Source of the DNA: Phlegmacium glaucopus
Taxonomy: Eukaryota > Basidiomycota > Agaricomycetes > Agaricales > Cortinariaceae
Direction: 5' to 3'
Length of the DNA: 64,000 nt
Assembly: GCA_015039465.1 (NCBI GenBank)
Contig: MU130011.1
Span: 132,193-196,192, forward strand
In this document: one piece after another, positions 42,750 through 55,534 of the stretch
Position numbering within the stretch: position 1 is the stretch's first letter
Layout of the letters: each line of letters starts with the position of its first letter
Notes under the pieces: generated by a model
The model's input: only the letters and a program-made list of their open reading frames with translations
What the model was told of the DNA's origin: nothing
Databases searched by the model: none
Made by a program: the position numbers and the translations under genes

Positions 42750-45700
42750 ATGGCTCTAAACTCTCAAATTCAAAACCTCTTAAAGTCTCCAGATGAGGTC
42801 AAGGTCGTCTTGGAAGCAACATTTGTCACGACCGCAGAATCAGATTCACGAAGGGATCTGCAGGATAGGCGCATTCTGGCTGTAGTATCACACAAAGATG
42901 ACTGGAATCTTACAGAGGAAGGAACGTAAGTTACTGAATCTTTATACTACTTTCACCATCATCTCACAAATTCTTGCTCTTTTCTTACAACAGGTTGTTC
43001 GTGTACAAATACAAACAGCCTAGAAATGGTCGACCGGAAGAGCTGGACATCCAAACCGTTCTACCAATCTATGGAGAGTTCTCTATTGTCATGAGTCAAA
43101 TGCGTCGTGGAACTTTGGATCTTCGTCCTACTCTCTCTCCGACTTCCGTTCTTGACCAACCTAGGGCAGGTCGGTAATAATAACGTCTAAACCATGGTTT
43201 ATATGCTGATATGAACGGCTTCAACAGTTTTAAGCCTCAGCGTTACGCCTGCTGAAGGACTTTCCAACGAAGGGCAACCACCTACTTTTCTCACCCACGA
43301 TATACAAACCCTGCGAAGTTTGGTGAGAGAGTGCAAACGCCTCAAGCAAGTTGTCGGTACGTTTCTGCTTCCATGGGGATCCTGGTTTGAACACACTTAT
43401 GTATTCTTACGCTTGTTATCTAGATTTGGAGATCGGCGCCGATACAGTGATTGACCTCGCACAATCGACCACCCACTTCAGCTGGCTCAAGCCCTATCTA
43501 GCAAAAGGGTCAACGATTGCTAGCCGTACGTCCTATTTTGGCTCATAAATCACATAATATACTGACTGAGATCGACAGTGGCATCTTTGACCCAAGATTT
43601 GCGTCAAGTAAACCGACCACTCTTGGATCGTCTCTCCCCCGCATACGCAGGACTATCCGGTGACGATCATTCCGATGTTGAGCTACTCAGGGACGAATGG
43701 ATACGCACAAAAGCTCGAGAAAGATCAAGGAAGGGACAAACGAGATTAACGTGAGTTGCTGATTCACTATTCACCTCAAACCCTTGTACAAGACACACGC
43801 AGATTACGTATTGGGACTTTCAACGTGAACGGGAAGATGCCTTCACAAGACCTATCCGCCTGGATTCAAGGAAATACCCCCTTTTCGCCTTCATTACCCC
43901 CACTGCAGGACTTGTCGCCAATGTCTCTTGGGGGAATTCTAAGAAACCCGTTCGATTGGAGTAAGCATTGATCCATCAACAGCGTTCACACTTGGTTGAT
44001 GGCGACGCTGTCTTGCTCAGCATCTCGTAAATCGACATCTCACGAAGAGCAAGAAAAAATCCCCTTGCGTGTAGACACAGATGATCCCGACGACCCCGAT
44101 ATATTTGTCTTAGGTATCCAAGAACTCGATTTGTCAACAGAGGCTTTGATATACTATGCGAGCACGGTAAGAGAGGATGCTTGGTGTCACGCCATTTTCG
44201 CTGCTCTTGGGGAAAAGGCCATCAAATATGAAAAGGCAAGTTAGGACATTTTATGTTTCTGTATGCTATTCAATTGATATTTTTTTACCTCTCAAGTTAG
44301 CCTCAAGACAGCTTGTTGGAATGCTCATCGTAGTCTTGGTGAAAAAGTCACTTAGGAGTCAATTTGGAAATGTGAAAACTTCTACGGCTGGCTCGGGAAT
44401 TCTTGGGATCATGGTACTCTATAGAGATCATATCTAAAATAATCGATGACTGATCTTATTCTTGAATTCAGGGAAACAAAGGCGGTACTGCCATCCGCCT
44501 CTCCTTCACCCCTTCTATCCAGTCCCCTTCTGAAAAAGAAGCATACAGTGTGGGCTCCCCTTCCCCGACGACCCTCACATTCGTCAACGCACACCTTGCG
44601 GCGTTCGACGAAATGGCAGAGAGGCGTAACTCAGATTTCCACGACCTTTCGAGGAGATTAAACTTTGATAATGATGATATACCACCGCAGCCTCCTGGTT
44701 CGGAGGGAGAAAACATCTCTCCAGGACAGAATATGGATTCGATAGGGACAGAGCCTGGTTCGCAGCCATCTCTGAGTGTATACGAGACTGATGTTTTATT
44801 CTGGATGGTCAGTTGTTTCTCTGTTGGAAATAACTGTGACTGATCATGTATCACGTCTTAAAAATATAGGGAGGTATGGATAAACCTCTACTACTGGCGT
44901 TCGCTCACTAACGGTAGTGAACGGACATAGATTTAAACTATCGAATGGATGTACCAGATCATGAAATGCGCAAAACACTTAGAGAGGATGGTTGGGAGAA
45001 CGGTACAAAGTTTGAGGCTTTGCTACGATTTGACCAGGTATCTTTTGCCATACTTCATGGATCCCTACCACAGCGATTCTCACCCACTCCTCGTCTAGCT
45101 TAAGAAAGCTATTCAAAGCAAAAGGGCTTTTGAAGGATTCCAAGAGGCGCCGATCACCCATACGCCGTATGTTTTTCGCAATCAGACGTTTCTGTCAATT
45201 CACTCTCTTATTGCAACTCCCCCAGAACATATCGATTTAGTCCAGGTCTAGCGATGGACAGCATGGGATATGATCTGAAGTTAGTTCAATTCTCTGTCTT
45301 TTTTTTTTCCGTTTACCCCAAATGTGTTTCTTTCTCAAGGCGAAAACCCGCATGGACGGATCGAATACTATACATGCGGGGACTAACATGTCGGGTTCAT
45401 CAACTTTCATATACATCCCATCCGCAGATTATAATGAGCGACCATCGACCAGTCTCAGCTGATTTTACTGTCGACGTAAGTTTGGCAGGGATGTATTTGC
45501 AAAGGCGAATAGGTTTATGACATATCTCACAGGCCGATACCTACGACACAGAAGAGCTTCACGATAATGTCCGAACATTGTTCAATCAAGTCGATGATCT
45601 GCAAAGTGACCATGTGAATGACAGGGGAGAGCTGACGATCGAGAATACAGTCCTTGATTTTGGAGGTATTTCGTACGTGCATTATCTGAGTCTGACAAGA

Positions 45701-47174
45701 CAGAGACGTGAATTTAAATTTTTATAGACATGACAAACTTGTCGAACGGAAATTCAACGTCAAGAACACGGCTACGGTATGTACTATGTACTCTGTTCTA
45801 TTTCCTAGCAACGGTGTACATGTCTTTCTTTAGAGTTCACGCGCTTTTCGATTTGTCTCCATAAAGGTTGACTCTCCGATTCGTGAGTAACCAGTAATTC
45901 TTCTCAGCAGTATCAACAAGTCGCTCAGACGCGTCCCACCGTAAGATCCCGAGTGGCTCCACATACATCCCATGACAGTCAGTGTTCTCCGCATTTCATT
46001 GAAATTATTCATATTCGTGACCGCAATAAGCAGGGTGTTCTCCTCCCAAATGAAATTATCCAAATCACTGTCCGAGCATACATCGATAATGCCATGGCTT
46101 TAATCCTCAACCGGGGGCCTACAGATCTAAGCGCGACGCTCATCCTACACACCGTCTTGGGTAAAGACCATTTCATCTCAGTTTCCGGGGAATATCGTTA
46201 GTGTTCTGGATCATCTGTCGACTTCCTGGATGTTTACGGCGAGAGATTTAGGTTATACCTGTTTTGCGAATCAACTCTCAAGACTGACACGGCTCCGAGG
46301 ACCCATACGTTCGATGACATCCCCAAATGACCTTCTCCCGGAAAACCATCCCAGAAACGCTCCCAGAGAATTCATGCGGTTGGTGAACTGGATGATGTCA
46401 TGTACACTAAACACAGTGCGTTCCTAGTTCACAAGTCAAGTGAGACCAGGGTTGCTGAGGGTTAGTAGGATGCCATGTTCCTCTCTCCAGCTAATGAGGT
46501 TACCGTGAACACTATTCGGGAGGTAAGGTAGTCTGGACGTTTAATGTTAGCACTGATCCTGAGTTCCCTTGTAGTGCCTTGACACTGGCGATGAATTCCC
46601 GTATTCTCCAAGCACGCGGGATCCGGAGCTGCCGCTCGCCTTTGCTATCACCCTCCTGCGCTTCCTTGAATCGTTGGCGGAACCAATCGTACCTGTATCC
46701 CTTCATCCGCAATGCCTTGAAATGAGCAATCGTGATGAAGCATTTGAGGTACGTTCCATGATTTATACACTCAATTGTTACAGTCTAGTTGCGGATATCT
46801 AATCTTCTGTTTTCATTTTTTCTTCCTTGACGGGGATGCTCAGTTGCTCGATGCGCTTCCACCAGCTTCTGTGAATGTATATGAAATTTTTTTCTTCTGC
46901 TTCCGACTGTTTTTAAATGCAAATTTTTCAGGTCTGGATTTCAATCACGGCGTTCCTGCATTTCATATGCAAGTCATCTCAAGACGAAAACCATGCTGAA
47001 CGAATTGGTGAGTGGGGACCGTAGGATCTCTCATCGATCTCGAAACCGTCTAATTCATTTGACATTTTAGCGGCAGTACTCGCGCCGGTTCTTATGCGCG
47101 ACGATCCGTTGTCTCCGACACTTCCTATATCTCCCAAGAGCAAGTGTAAATTTCTGTTGTATTTCATCAGTTAG
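42750..47174 (+). CDS. OCRL/INPP5B-type inositol polyphosphate 5-phosphatase
   Basis: Many short exons. The start is MALNSQIQNLLKSPDEV (42,750), leading into a PH-like N-terminal part. The phosphatase domain follows: LRIGTFNVNGKMP (43,801), DIFVLGIQELDLS (44,098), GNKGGTAIRLSF (44,472), FVNAHLAAFDEMAERRNSDF (44,580), the split motif WMGDLNYRMDVP (44,802-44,957), KRKPAWTDRILY (from about 45,339) and MSDHRPVSADF (45,435). These are the catalytic motifs of Mg-dependent 5-phosphatases that hydrolyse PI(4,5)P2. An ASH-type segment (GVLLPNEIIQITV, 46,036) and a RhoGAP-like end (NAPREFMRLVNWMM, LAEPIVPVSLHPQCLE, LLYFIS) follow, as in OCRL. It stops at 47,174. A 4-nt micro-exon (44,870-44,873) is needed to complete GDLNYR. 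It likely acts at endosomes or the Golgi. It appears intact. Confidence 0.88.
44870..44873 (+). other. 4-nt micro-exon (GGAG) in the 5-phosphatase gene
   Basis: The preceding exon ends TGG ATG before GTCAGT (44,808). The intron ends AATATAG (44,869). GGAG follows, then a second intron from GTATGG (44,874) with branch CACTAAC to ACATAG (44,930), then ATTTAAACTATCG. Joining gives WM-G-D-LNYR without a frame break; skipping the micro-exon gives an immediate stop. Confidence 0.8.
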
Positions 47175-47381
47175 ACCAGGTCGAAAAGGTGTATTTTTGT
47201 AAGTATCAGTAATATGGGCTGTAAAATTATAATGAACATAAATACGATCGGACCATGGGATGAGTGCGAAGAATTAGAATTGCTATTTCTTGTAATTTCA
47301 CGTACACATGGATGTTCTTTTATATATACGTGTCTCCTTTCTTTTCTAGCTCTACCCCCCCCAAAAAAGGGGGTTAATCCT
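47175..47381. terminator. Convergent 3' ends of phosphatase and CPR6
   Basis: The two genes end tail to tail with about 207 nt between stop codons; AT-rich, with a C8/A6 run at 47,346-47,360. No separate terminator motif can be named. Confidence 0.4.
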
Positions 47382-48936
47382 TTAGTTGAACAGTTTCTTG
47401 TAAGCCTTCTTTTCTTTATCTCTCTTCTCCTTCCTCTGTTGTCTGATCTTAGAGAGTTCGGCTGCGATGGCTGCATCTTCGGGTACGAGGTGGCTAGCTT
47501 CGACAAGATCTTTCTCAGCATGTTCTTCTGTCTTCATGTATGCATGAGCGAGAGCACGGCGGTACAACGCTTTCGCTAGCAAAGTGAAAAAATATTATCG
47601 TGAGATTCCACCATGTCGTGAGGGAACACGTACCTTTGTCGGCATTGTTGAGTTCCAACTTGTTGAGTGCTCTCGTGGCGTTGGCGATAGCAATCATCGC
47701 GTTAGCAGACGATTGTGGCTGCGCACGGATAGCTGCGAGTGCGGAGTTGAGCAAGAGAGGCGCCAAAAGAGCATTGAAGCTATGTTGTAATTCGGGTGGG
47801 GAGGTTTCCGGGAGTACAGGGTGCACGTCAAGATACCGAATAGATTCTAGAATGTGCATAATAAATCAGATCCAGTCATGTCGAAAAAAAAAAACAATAG
47901 AGATAACGGGAGATAACGGCTCACTTTGGTACTTTTGTAAAGCGTCTTCTGCTTTCCCCTCTTTGAACAACTGATTTCCGTATTCTCTGACATCTTTAGC
48001 GATCTGCAGTGCAACCTCTGGGTTTTCAGTGTCTTTATCCTCGTCTACGGGATAATCTTCGTAAGGATCCGATTTAAAGCCCTTTGTGCTGTCAAACTCT
48101 GCAAGTTCTTCGGGAGAGAGAACACCACAGTCTGCGATGATAATTGGTGACGTTGGGACGTCTCCCGATGCTGTTGGGAAGTTTTCGATTTGGCGGACTG
48201 GTAGGAAGTGAGCATAAATGCATGAAGTGAAATATGAAAGTACCTGACCTATAGACTTTCCTCTGATAACTTCACCAAAGGCCACATGTTTGTTATCAAG
48301 ATGGGATGTCGGTGCTACAGTGATGAAGAATTGAGATCCATTTGTATTAGCACCCGCATTGGCCTGTCAGAGGTTCAGAAATGATTGACTTGGGAAAGGC
48401 CATATATGTGTACCATGGACAGTAGGAAAGGCTTCGTATGATTGACAAGGAAGCCTTCATCTTCAAACTTCTCGCCATATATAGATTCACCGCCCGTTCC
48501 TGTTAAAATAAGATGATTTAAGATAGATAGGGACGAAATCAATTTAAGATTGGAAAATAAAAGAGGTACCATTTCCAGCGGTGAAATCACCTCCTTGGCA
48601 CATAAATCTGCCTTTGGTATTTGTACATACTCCTCCCACTTTGAGGTTTCTGTGAGGACTCACCCCTTGATCACTCGGTGGAAACCTGATCCTTTGTAGC
48701 TAAGGGCTTTCCCTGAGAGTCCTTTGCCTTTTTCTCCAGTGCACAAAGCACCTGTTGGTTTTATTAGCCCTCAAAAAGCTTCTCACTATCATTCGCTACG
48801 CACGAAAATTCTCTGCAGTTTTTGGAACCAGATCGTTATAAAGGGTAAAAATGATCCTTCCGACAGGTTTATCGGCGATGGTGATGTCGAAGTAAGTCGT
48901 AGAGCGAGGCAATTTATCGACATCCATAGCGTCCAT
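47382..48936 (-). CDS. CPR6: Cyclophilin-40 (peptidyl-prolyl isomerase D), Hsp90 co-chaperone
   Basis: An N-terminal cyclophilin domain and C-terminal TPR repeats. Minus-strand exons read [91 protein letters not shown] and [12 protein letters not shown]. The last has His where cyclophilin A has the cyclosporin-binding Trp, as usual in Cyp40. The TPR part includes [42 protein letters not shown] and [20 protein letters not shown], ending [11 protein letters not shown] proteins of this class dock on the Hsp90 C-terminal MEEVD. The start is MDAMDVDK at 48,936; an upstream in-frame ATG exists at 48,984. Introns are short and the gene looks intact. Confidence 0.93.
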
Positions 48937-49269
48937 TTTTTTGCGATTATTAGTAGTAAGGTCCAAAGGTTGAATCGCGTTCAAACTATACGCATAAATA
49001 TGTGGAGAATAATTACGTAAGATGCGAGCATGGAAAGCACTGGAACAATGCAGAAGTCCCTGATAATGATCAAACTTGCAATCACTCGAGGTAGATCAGC
49101 CCAGGTTTCCGCTGGATCAGCGTGAGAAGAAAATTCAATGTGGCAACAGCGTCTCTGGCTACAACAGGTCTTCTGCATGTATATAATGGAACCAGGAAAC
49201 ACAACTGTCAATTACTGCTCACGACCTCCAAGTTCAGCGGGTCGAGAGCCTGCACGGCTTGACCAGGGA
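48937..49269. other. Upstream flank of CPR6 and TCD-like pseudogene
   Basis: The segment from about 49,040 contains a remnant of the TCD N-terminal region (the tail of the upstream sequence shared with 55,800 and 60,850). Confidence 0.45.
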
Positions 49270-50590
49270 TAAATTACGATGCGAAACTACGCATTTTTCG
49301 GAGAGGAATCCATGACAAATTTAGACAAGGACGCGTGGTCATTGTTGGTTGTGAAGGCGTTGGCAGTTGGGCTGCCGTCATGTTGGCCCGGTCGTGAGTA
49401 TCGGGTATCTGGCAACGGGGCTTCAACTCACCTGCGATACTTAGAGGTGTTTCAAAAATCAGACTTGTTGACTTCGATTATCGTCACATTGTCTTCTCTC
49501 AATAGACATGCTACCGCCGTCCTTCCAGAAGTTGGTATGCCAAAAGTGACATGCAGAGAAAAAAACGCTGAAGCAGATTGCGAGATGTGTCCAAGTCCAC
49601 TCGCGCATCGAACTGTGGCGAAAAGACGAAGGTGCCGATTGAGTTATCAACATAACTTGACACCATTTGACCCGCAACGCTCCAGAAAGTCACTTTTTAT
49701 ACAAGATGCGATTGATAATATCCAAACTACAAGTCGACCTACTCAAGTATTGTCATAGTAATAATATCAACGTCAGTAACTATCCATGCATATCATTCGA
49801 TTTCTGACTCTCAATACTCATACAGGACTTTTCTTCGATGGGAGCTGGTGCCAAATGCGATCCAACACAAATACAGATAGGCGACATATCTGATACAATT
49901 TACGACCCGCTAGCCTCGTTCTGTCCTCCAGCGGCTCCGTCCGTTAGGCGTGGATTCTAGCATACCAGTGGTGTATTCCAGAAGTTCCCGGGGAGGTCAA
50001 ACTCCTCCCTCTATCTGAAGAGGAGTTTCAAAAGGGTTCTGTGAAAGAGCGAAGTGCATGTGACAATTTCCACGTCAGAACATCACCAGTCTTTGGTCCT
50101 TTGCCTTCGATCTTTGGTTTAAACATTGCGACATACATTCTATGCGAGCTCGCTGGGAAGCCTTATCTTGGACCCACTTTCTATCAAGAACAGGAAAAAA
50201 ACTTTATAAATGCCTTCACCAGGATCTCTTGCATCGTGAATCCAAAATCGTGGCTCCTCAGATCAAGTAGGATTTTTTTTATCTAAAATTGACTGCATTT
50301 CTATCTGACTAGTCCTTTGAATAGACGAAGACGATATAGCTCTTATATTTGAAGACATATACAGAGGCTGTTCTCTGCCTCCACCACACGACGTCCCGAC
50401 AAGACTTACCTGGGTTCGATGGGACCCAGCTCGTCCGCTATATCTTAAGAATTGTGTTGTTTTTGATCGACCCAACGTAGAAAAGCACGTAAAAACCTGC
50501 TGGAATAGATCTTGCTTCAGCCACCACACCAAAAGAACTCTGGGATTCAGCAGTACAACATATTGTAGATCGTAGAGCGGCGGAACGACG
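49270..50590 (+). pseudogene. tRNA t6A dehydratase (TCD-like) pseudogene, copy 1
   Basis: Fragments match the E1-like ThiF fold of tRNA threonylcarbamoyladenosine dehydratase, a mitochondrial outer-membrane enzyme that cyclises t6A. Seen are RNYAFFGEESMT (49,283), VVIVGCEGVGSWAAVMLAR (49,340, ATP-binding loop with G-to-E), RLVDFDY (49,470), LSSLNRHATAVLPEVGMPKV (49,494), AIDNIQT (49,710), SSMGAGAKCDPTQIQIGD (about 49,835), FGPLPSIFGLN and LCELAGKPYLGP. Small indels break the frame after MT, after VDFDY, in the CREK run and before EVPGEVKLLPL. It is a dead copy; a functional gene is expected elsewhere in the genome. Confidence 0.8.
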
Positions 50591-50888
50591 GTGGTGCTTG
50601 GACTGGTGATGTGGCTCTATCTCTGTAACGTTGGGATTTTGCCAAGTGACCGTCACACACGTACACAATTCATAAGGTGTGACCATTTGTAGTTCCCTTC
50701 AAGTTCCTCACCATCGATAGTAGATTTTCATCTCATTCGACCTTTGGGCTTCAAAAGGTATAATTCAATAGCTACGTCGATAAGCAAGGACATCATCATC
50801 AAGAGGACGAGCAACAGTAAGAAAAAATCATCCGTGGTAATAAATGCTGATTGAATCTTGTAGACCATGCAATGTACGATCGCCCCCT

Positions 50889-51660
50889 TCAATCGGTGTC
50901 CGATCCAGAGGAGACCTTATGAATATCCGAGTCGTCGTCATAGACTGGCCCTGCAGAAGAATTTTAGCGATGATGTTCAGAAATTAAGAAAGATAGTGAA
51001 TTACACGTACGTCTTCGCACCTTTGTCTTTGTATTGCCGGCGCATCCTCGTCGGCGCATCTCAGCCGTCGCATGAGTTGATATCGGCTCAGCCGATGTCG
51101 ATGCTGGATCTGGTACTGGCGCAGCAGATGTCGACGCTATCGACAGTGCTGGTGTTGGTACCGGGATCACAGCGGGAATATTTGAGCCGCCCGCTGTCAC
51201 ACCTGCTACGGGAGGTTGTGAATAAAAGATGAATGGATTGCGAAATCAACGTACTTCTCAACTCCACGACGGGGATTTCGTACACCGAGAGGTACTCCTT
51301 GCCTCTCCGCTGTCCGAGGGACCGATCGATGCCTGTAGTGGGCTTTTTCCTCTGTTGGATTGAGCCGCGGTTGACCATTCCAGGGTTTCCTGACGGGGGT
51401 CTCGCCTGGCCAACTACTGAGTTGTCAACGGCACCCATCCGAGCATTGACTGGGTGCCAGTAAAACCATCGCTTGCGATCTTGCTGGATGATTCATGTGT
51501 ATGGTTGTATGATGTTAGGGCCTCTGTCATGCGGAGCCTGGTAATTGCGGATAGGGCCCGAATTCGGGCGGTACTGAAGTTGTTGACCCATATCTTGGTA
51601 TGGAGGGCCTTGCAAGCCGTGAATGTGCTGCATTGGGGGCATAGCATTTGCCTGCGACCA
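50889..51660 (-). pseudogene. Pro/Gln-rich protein, copy P3 (truncated, frameshifted)
   Basis: Exon 3 (DDDSD) and exon 2 are present; exon 1 reads GMVNRGSIQQRKKP and YLSVYEIPVVELRS but changes frame twice upstream (near 51,440 and 51,520). The 5' end stops at about 51,660, where a 5'-truncated TCD-like copy begins. The start codon region is therefore lost at a duplication junction. Confidence 0.65.
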
Positions 51661-52165
51661 CAAGTTGCCTTCGATCTTTGGTTTAAACATTGCAGCGTAC
51701 ATTCTATGCGAGCTCGCTGGGAAGCCTTATCTTGGACCTTCTTTCTATCAAGAACAGGAAAAAAACTATATAAATGCCTTCACCAAGATCTCTTGCATCG
51801 TGAATCCAAAATCGTGGCTCATCAGATCAAGTAGGATTTTTTTTATCTAAAATTGCCTGCATTTCTATCTGACTAGTCCTTTGAATAGACGAAGACGATA
51901 TAGCTCTTATATTTGAAGACATATACAGTGGCCGTTCTCTGCTTCCACCACACGACGTCCAGACAAGACTTACCTTGGTTTGATGGGACCCAGCTCGTCG
52001 ACTCTGTCTTAAGAATTGTGTTGTTTATGATCGACCCGACGTAGAAAGCATGTTAAGACCTGCTGGAATGGATCTTCAGCCACCACACCGAGCAGTACAA
52101 CATATTGTAGATCGTAGAGCAGCGGAAGGACAGTGTGTTTGGACTGGTGCTGTGGCTCTATCTAT
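51661..52165 (+). pseudogene. TCD-like pseudogene, copy 2 (5'-truncated)
   Basis: It begins abruptly with the segment LPSIFGLNIAAYILCELAGKP (in parts) and continues through the C-terminal exon (PPHDVQTRLTLVRWDP, CVVYDRPDVE). The ATP-binding half is absent. The junction with P3 lies at the phrase gcctgcgaccacaagttgcc. Confidence 0.75.
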
Positions 52166-52432
52166 GTATTAAAAATATATGCTGGGATTTTGCAAAGTGA
52201 CCGTCACATGTACACAACTTCATAAGGTGACCGTTTGTGGTTCCCTTTCAAGTTCCTCACCATCGATAATAGTTTCTATCTCATTCGAGCCTTTGAGTTT
52301 CAAGGGGTATAATTCAATATCTACGTCGATAAGCAAGGACATCATGAAGAGTACAGAGCAATGGTAAGAAAAAAAGATCCATGGTAATAAATACTGATTG
52401 AATTTTGTAGATCATGCCTTGTACGATCGCCT

Positions 52433-53356
52433 TCAATCGGTCTCCGATCCAGATGAAACCCTATGGCGAGTGGTCGTCGTATATTGGCGCTGCAGAAGAA
52501 TTTTAGCGATGATGTTCAGAAATCAAGAAAGATAGTAAATTACACGTACGTTTTCGCACCTTGGTCTTTCTATTGTCTTTGTATCCCCGTCGGCGTGTCT
52601 CAGCCGTCGCAGGCGTTGCAGAGGCTGGAGTTGACGTCGAGGCTGGGGTTGATGTCGAGGCTGGGGTTGATGTCGAGGCTGGGGTTGATGTCGAGGCTGG
52701 AGTTGGCGCAGCCGATGTCGACGCGATCGGCGGTGCTGGTGCTGGTACTGGGATCACAGCGGGGGTGTTTGAACCGCCCACTGTCATACCTGCTACGAAA
52801 GGTTGTGAATAAAAGATGGATGGATTGCAAAACCAACATACTTCTTGACTCCATGACGGGGATTTCATACCCCGAGAGGTCCTCCTGGCCTCTCCGCTGT
52901 CCTCGGGTATGGGAGGGACCCGATGGATGCCTGTCGTAGGGCTTTTTCCTCCCCTGTTGGATGTGAGCTGCAGTTAACCATTCCAGAGTTTCCTGACGGG
53001 GGTCTCACCTTGCCAGCTCCTGAGTTGTCAGCACCCATCCGAGCGTTGACCGGATGGGTGCCAGTGGGATGATCGCTTGCGATCACTCTAGATGATTCAT
53101 GTGTTGTGTGATAAGGTGTTGGGGCCTCCGTCATGCGGGGACTCCCGTGGTAGTGATGGTGGATAGCGCCCGAATCCGGGCGATATTGATGTTGTTGCTG
53201 ACCCATATGTTGGTAGGGAGGGCCTTGCGAGCCGTAAAAGTGCTGCGTTGGCAGCATAGCCTGCGCCCACAGGAACTGTTGGACTGGGAGAGGAGGTGGG
53301 GGTTGTTGGTTCATTGCAAATAATGCGAGGTACAGCCAAATGTTCGAGGGGTCCAT
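52433..53356 (-). pseudogene. Pro/Gln-rich protein, copy P4
   Basis: The N-terminus reads MDPSNIWLYLALFAMNQQPPPP and continues in frame for about 160 residues before a stop (PGGPLGV) where other copies read EDLSxYEIP, indicating a frame change. Exon 2 contains four to five tandem copies of an 18-nt unit (TPASTS repeats, about 52,628-52,700). The acidic last exon is altered (a deletion near 52,465). A TATATAAGG box lies upstream (53,403). Confidence 0.6.
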
Positions 53357-54342
53357 TGTTGGTGTTGAGGGAGCTGAGGGCAGGGGTTCAAGCGAAGCAA
53401 ACCTTATATATGTGGTGGTTGTGTTTCCTATTTGTATATTTCGTACACAATTTACTCACACTGTATATCGCAGGACAGTGACTCATTCCCATCGAACGAC
53501 AATGCTGTAACGTCCCTTTTTTACTGCTTCAGCCTAGGCCTAATGCGAATGCTGTAGATCCATTTGGGGTTTCCATGGATATCGTGGATGACAGCTTTCG
53601 AATGCGCGTTTGAGGGTGCCAGGAATATTGCCTAATTAATTCATCATGGGTGATGCTGTGCTTCCTCACGGCAAATGTGCCTTGCCTGTGTTCAAAATGC
53701 GTCAAGGCCTCACGCACACGACTTACTTCCTCCTTATCGACGTATTTGACTCGTCAACTTGAAGAATTCATCGAGCAAACAGTATTTCCTTCGCTCAAAG
53801 GTGCCGCTCTAAACTAGTCCCACTCAAAAGCCCTCTTCCACAACTATAATATTATATCGAAAATATAGGTGACTTTCCCAATTTGGGGGGTATCAACTTA
53901 TATAGGATGATCGATCACGCGAAGGAGGCGCTCTTCCCTTCAATCACTGCTGTTTACAAACAAACCGGCTCGGGTTCAACGGAGGCATTTCCAGGGCATG
54001 TGCAATTGACATGCCTGCCTGTTCTACTGTACGTCTCCTCTTTCAGTTAGTAACATATTTTTTGAGGCTAATGCATTCATTTTATACTAATAGATCTTCC
54101 TCATCAGAAGATGTCGGCACCGGTTTTTTGACCCACTGTATAATGTGTATTCCAAGCGGAGTTGGACGATTGGCGCACGAAAGGGAAAAGAAGTGATTAT
54201 CCCCGGCAGCCAAGTTGTGATGTTAGACTGTTAATATCCGCAAATTTGGTGTGATTGGCAGACCATAAAACGTAGAACGTAATCCCTCGTAATCCCCGAA
54301 TCGATTTTCTTTCGGATAGGGATGATAATCGACCGTGTTTAA
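53357..54342. other. Conserved block, copy 3
   Basis: It corresponds to 28,098-29,040. A plus-strand phrase MIDHAKEALFPSITAVYKQTG ... GHVQLTCLPVLL (53,910-54,030), then a GTACGT...ACTAATAG intron and SSSEDVGTGFLTHCIMCIPSG, looks like two exons of an unknown protein. A minus-strand reading with REEAQHH also has splice signals. The strand and function cannot be decided. Confidence 0.4.
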
Positions 54343-54570
54343 TTATTTTTCCTGTCTTGAGTCTTGAGATGCAGGTAGCTCACGCACCGCAGAGAATGAC
54401 CCATGCATAAATTCGTCGAAACTGGATTCAAGAGATCCCTGTCCCGGGTTGGAAATAACATCATGATCATAGTCGTCGCTCAGAGCAGTCATGGCCACCA
54501 AGAACAGAAAAAGAAACTTGCTGTAACAAAGACGGCAATTTATTAAATAGAAAAGGAATTGTACCATCAT
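54343..54570 (-). CDS. Small hypothetical protein
   Basis: 75 codons with a hydrophobic start (FLFYLINCRLCYSKFLFLFLV, in parts) and an acidic, Ser-rich end (DDYDHDVISNPGQG, SSFDEFMHGSF). Three copies exist (also near 59,370-59,510 and 63,073-63,300). The hydrophobic part may really be an intron (GTACAATT...TTACAG), making this the last exon of another gene. No family is recognised. Confidence 0.3.
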   Translation of the reverse strand: MMVQFLFYLINCRLCYSKFLFLFLVAMTALSDDYDHDVISNPGQGSLESSFDEFMHGSFSAVRELPASQDSRQEK

Positions 54571-54783
54571 TACAGGATCGCTCGTGCACGAGGCGGAGGG
54601 GTTGGTTGCCAGTGGGCGCGCCTGTCAGTCACTGGTATAACGGATCAAAGTATGATTGCGTAGGTTCTTAATGCAAGGATGGATATAATGGATATAATCC
54701 AATCAATGCGGCTTGACTTGCACCCAAGAAAGTAAGCCGAGCTCTTCAAACTCAACCTCATGGCTGATGATCGTTTCACGCTA

Positions 54784-55534
54784 TATAGCTGGGTTATTTA
54801 TTGTCATCATTGTACTTGAAAATCGCTGAGGAGGTTCTCCAAATTGTGGTAGTTGAGGTACAGTTGGCCGCAGTGCATCCTGCCAGTGCTGCTCCATCAC
54901 AACGTCCATTGCATCGCCGCTCTCGGAAACTGTCGTTGATCCCAAAATAGAAAGATGCTTTCCAGGCTTTGAGAGGACTAACGACTTCGGGTTCGGATAT
55001 TCGAATGAATCGGATGCGTTGCATGAACGCAAGTTCTTTTTTATCCTATCGCCAAAAATCTCCAGTGTCGCGCGCGGCGCCATGGGTTAAGTCAATAATA
55101 TCTAACGATAATCAATTTTCTAGTGACAAAATTCAAAGGGCAGGTCACGTACCCATGCTTGTACGATACGACTCGGCTTCTTGAAGTCCAACTTGATTTC
55201 TTCTGAACTTTTAGGTCTGCTCTTTCTCCTTGCCGATCTTATCTTCTCTAAATCTTCGTCAAATCGTGTTAACCAGATGTCGTTGACGATGAGATGCAGA
55301 TCCTGCAGTGACAATACCCCTTCTTCCGGCGTTGCACAAAATAAAAATCCATAGAGATCGACTAGTGATATATATGAAAATTAGATATTTTTCAGGAAAA
55401 AATAAAGGAGGATTGACGGACGCAGAGAGCGGTTTTTTGCGCTTCGTTTTGTAGACAGGGTTTCCAAGCGCAGTGCAAGGCTGTCCCGCTTGTTGAGATG
55501 CGTGAGAAGAAAAATATTTATTCAATGTGTTCAT
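54784..55534 (-). pseudogene. TMA16-like (translation machinery-associated) copy 1
   Basis: Exon 2 reads DLYGFLFCATPEEGVLSLQDL and VNDIWLTRFDEDLEKIRSARRKSRPKS, close to the core of TMA16, a 60S ribosome biogenesis factor. Exon 3 has KELAFMQRIRFIRISEPEVV and, one frame away, SKPGKHLSILGSTTVSESGDAMDVV, so a small indel separates them. A GTCCGT...CACTAG intron and a GTACGT intron are plausible. The N-terminal exon is frame-disrupted. The same break recurs in the copy at 59.9 kb, so the lesion predates amplification. Confidence 0.65.
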
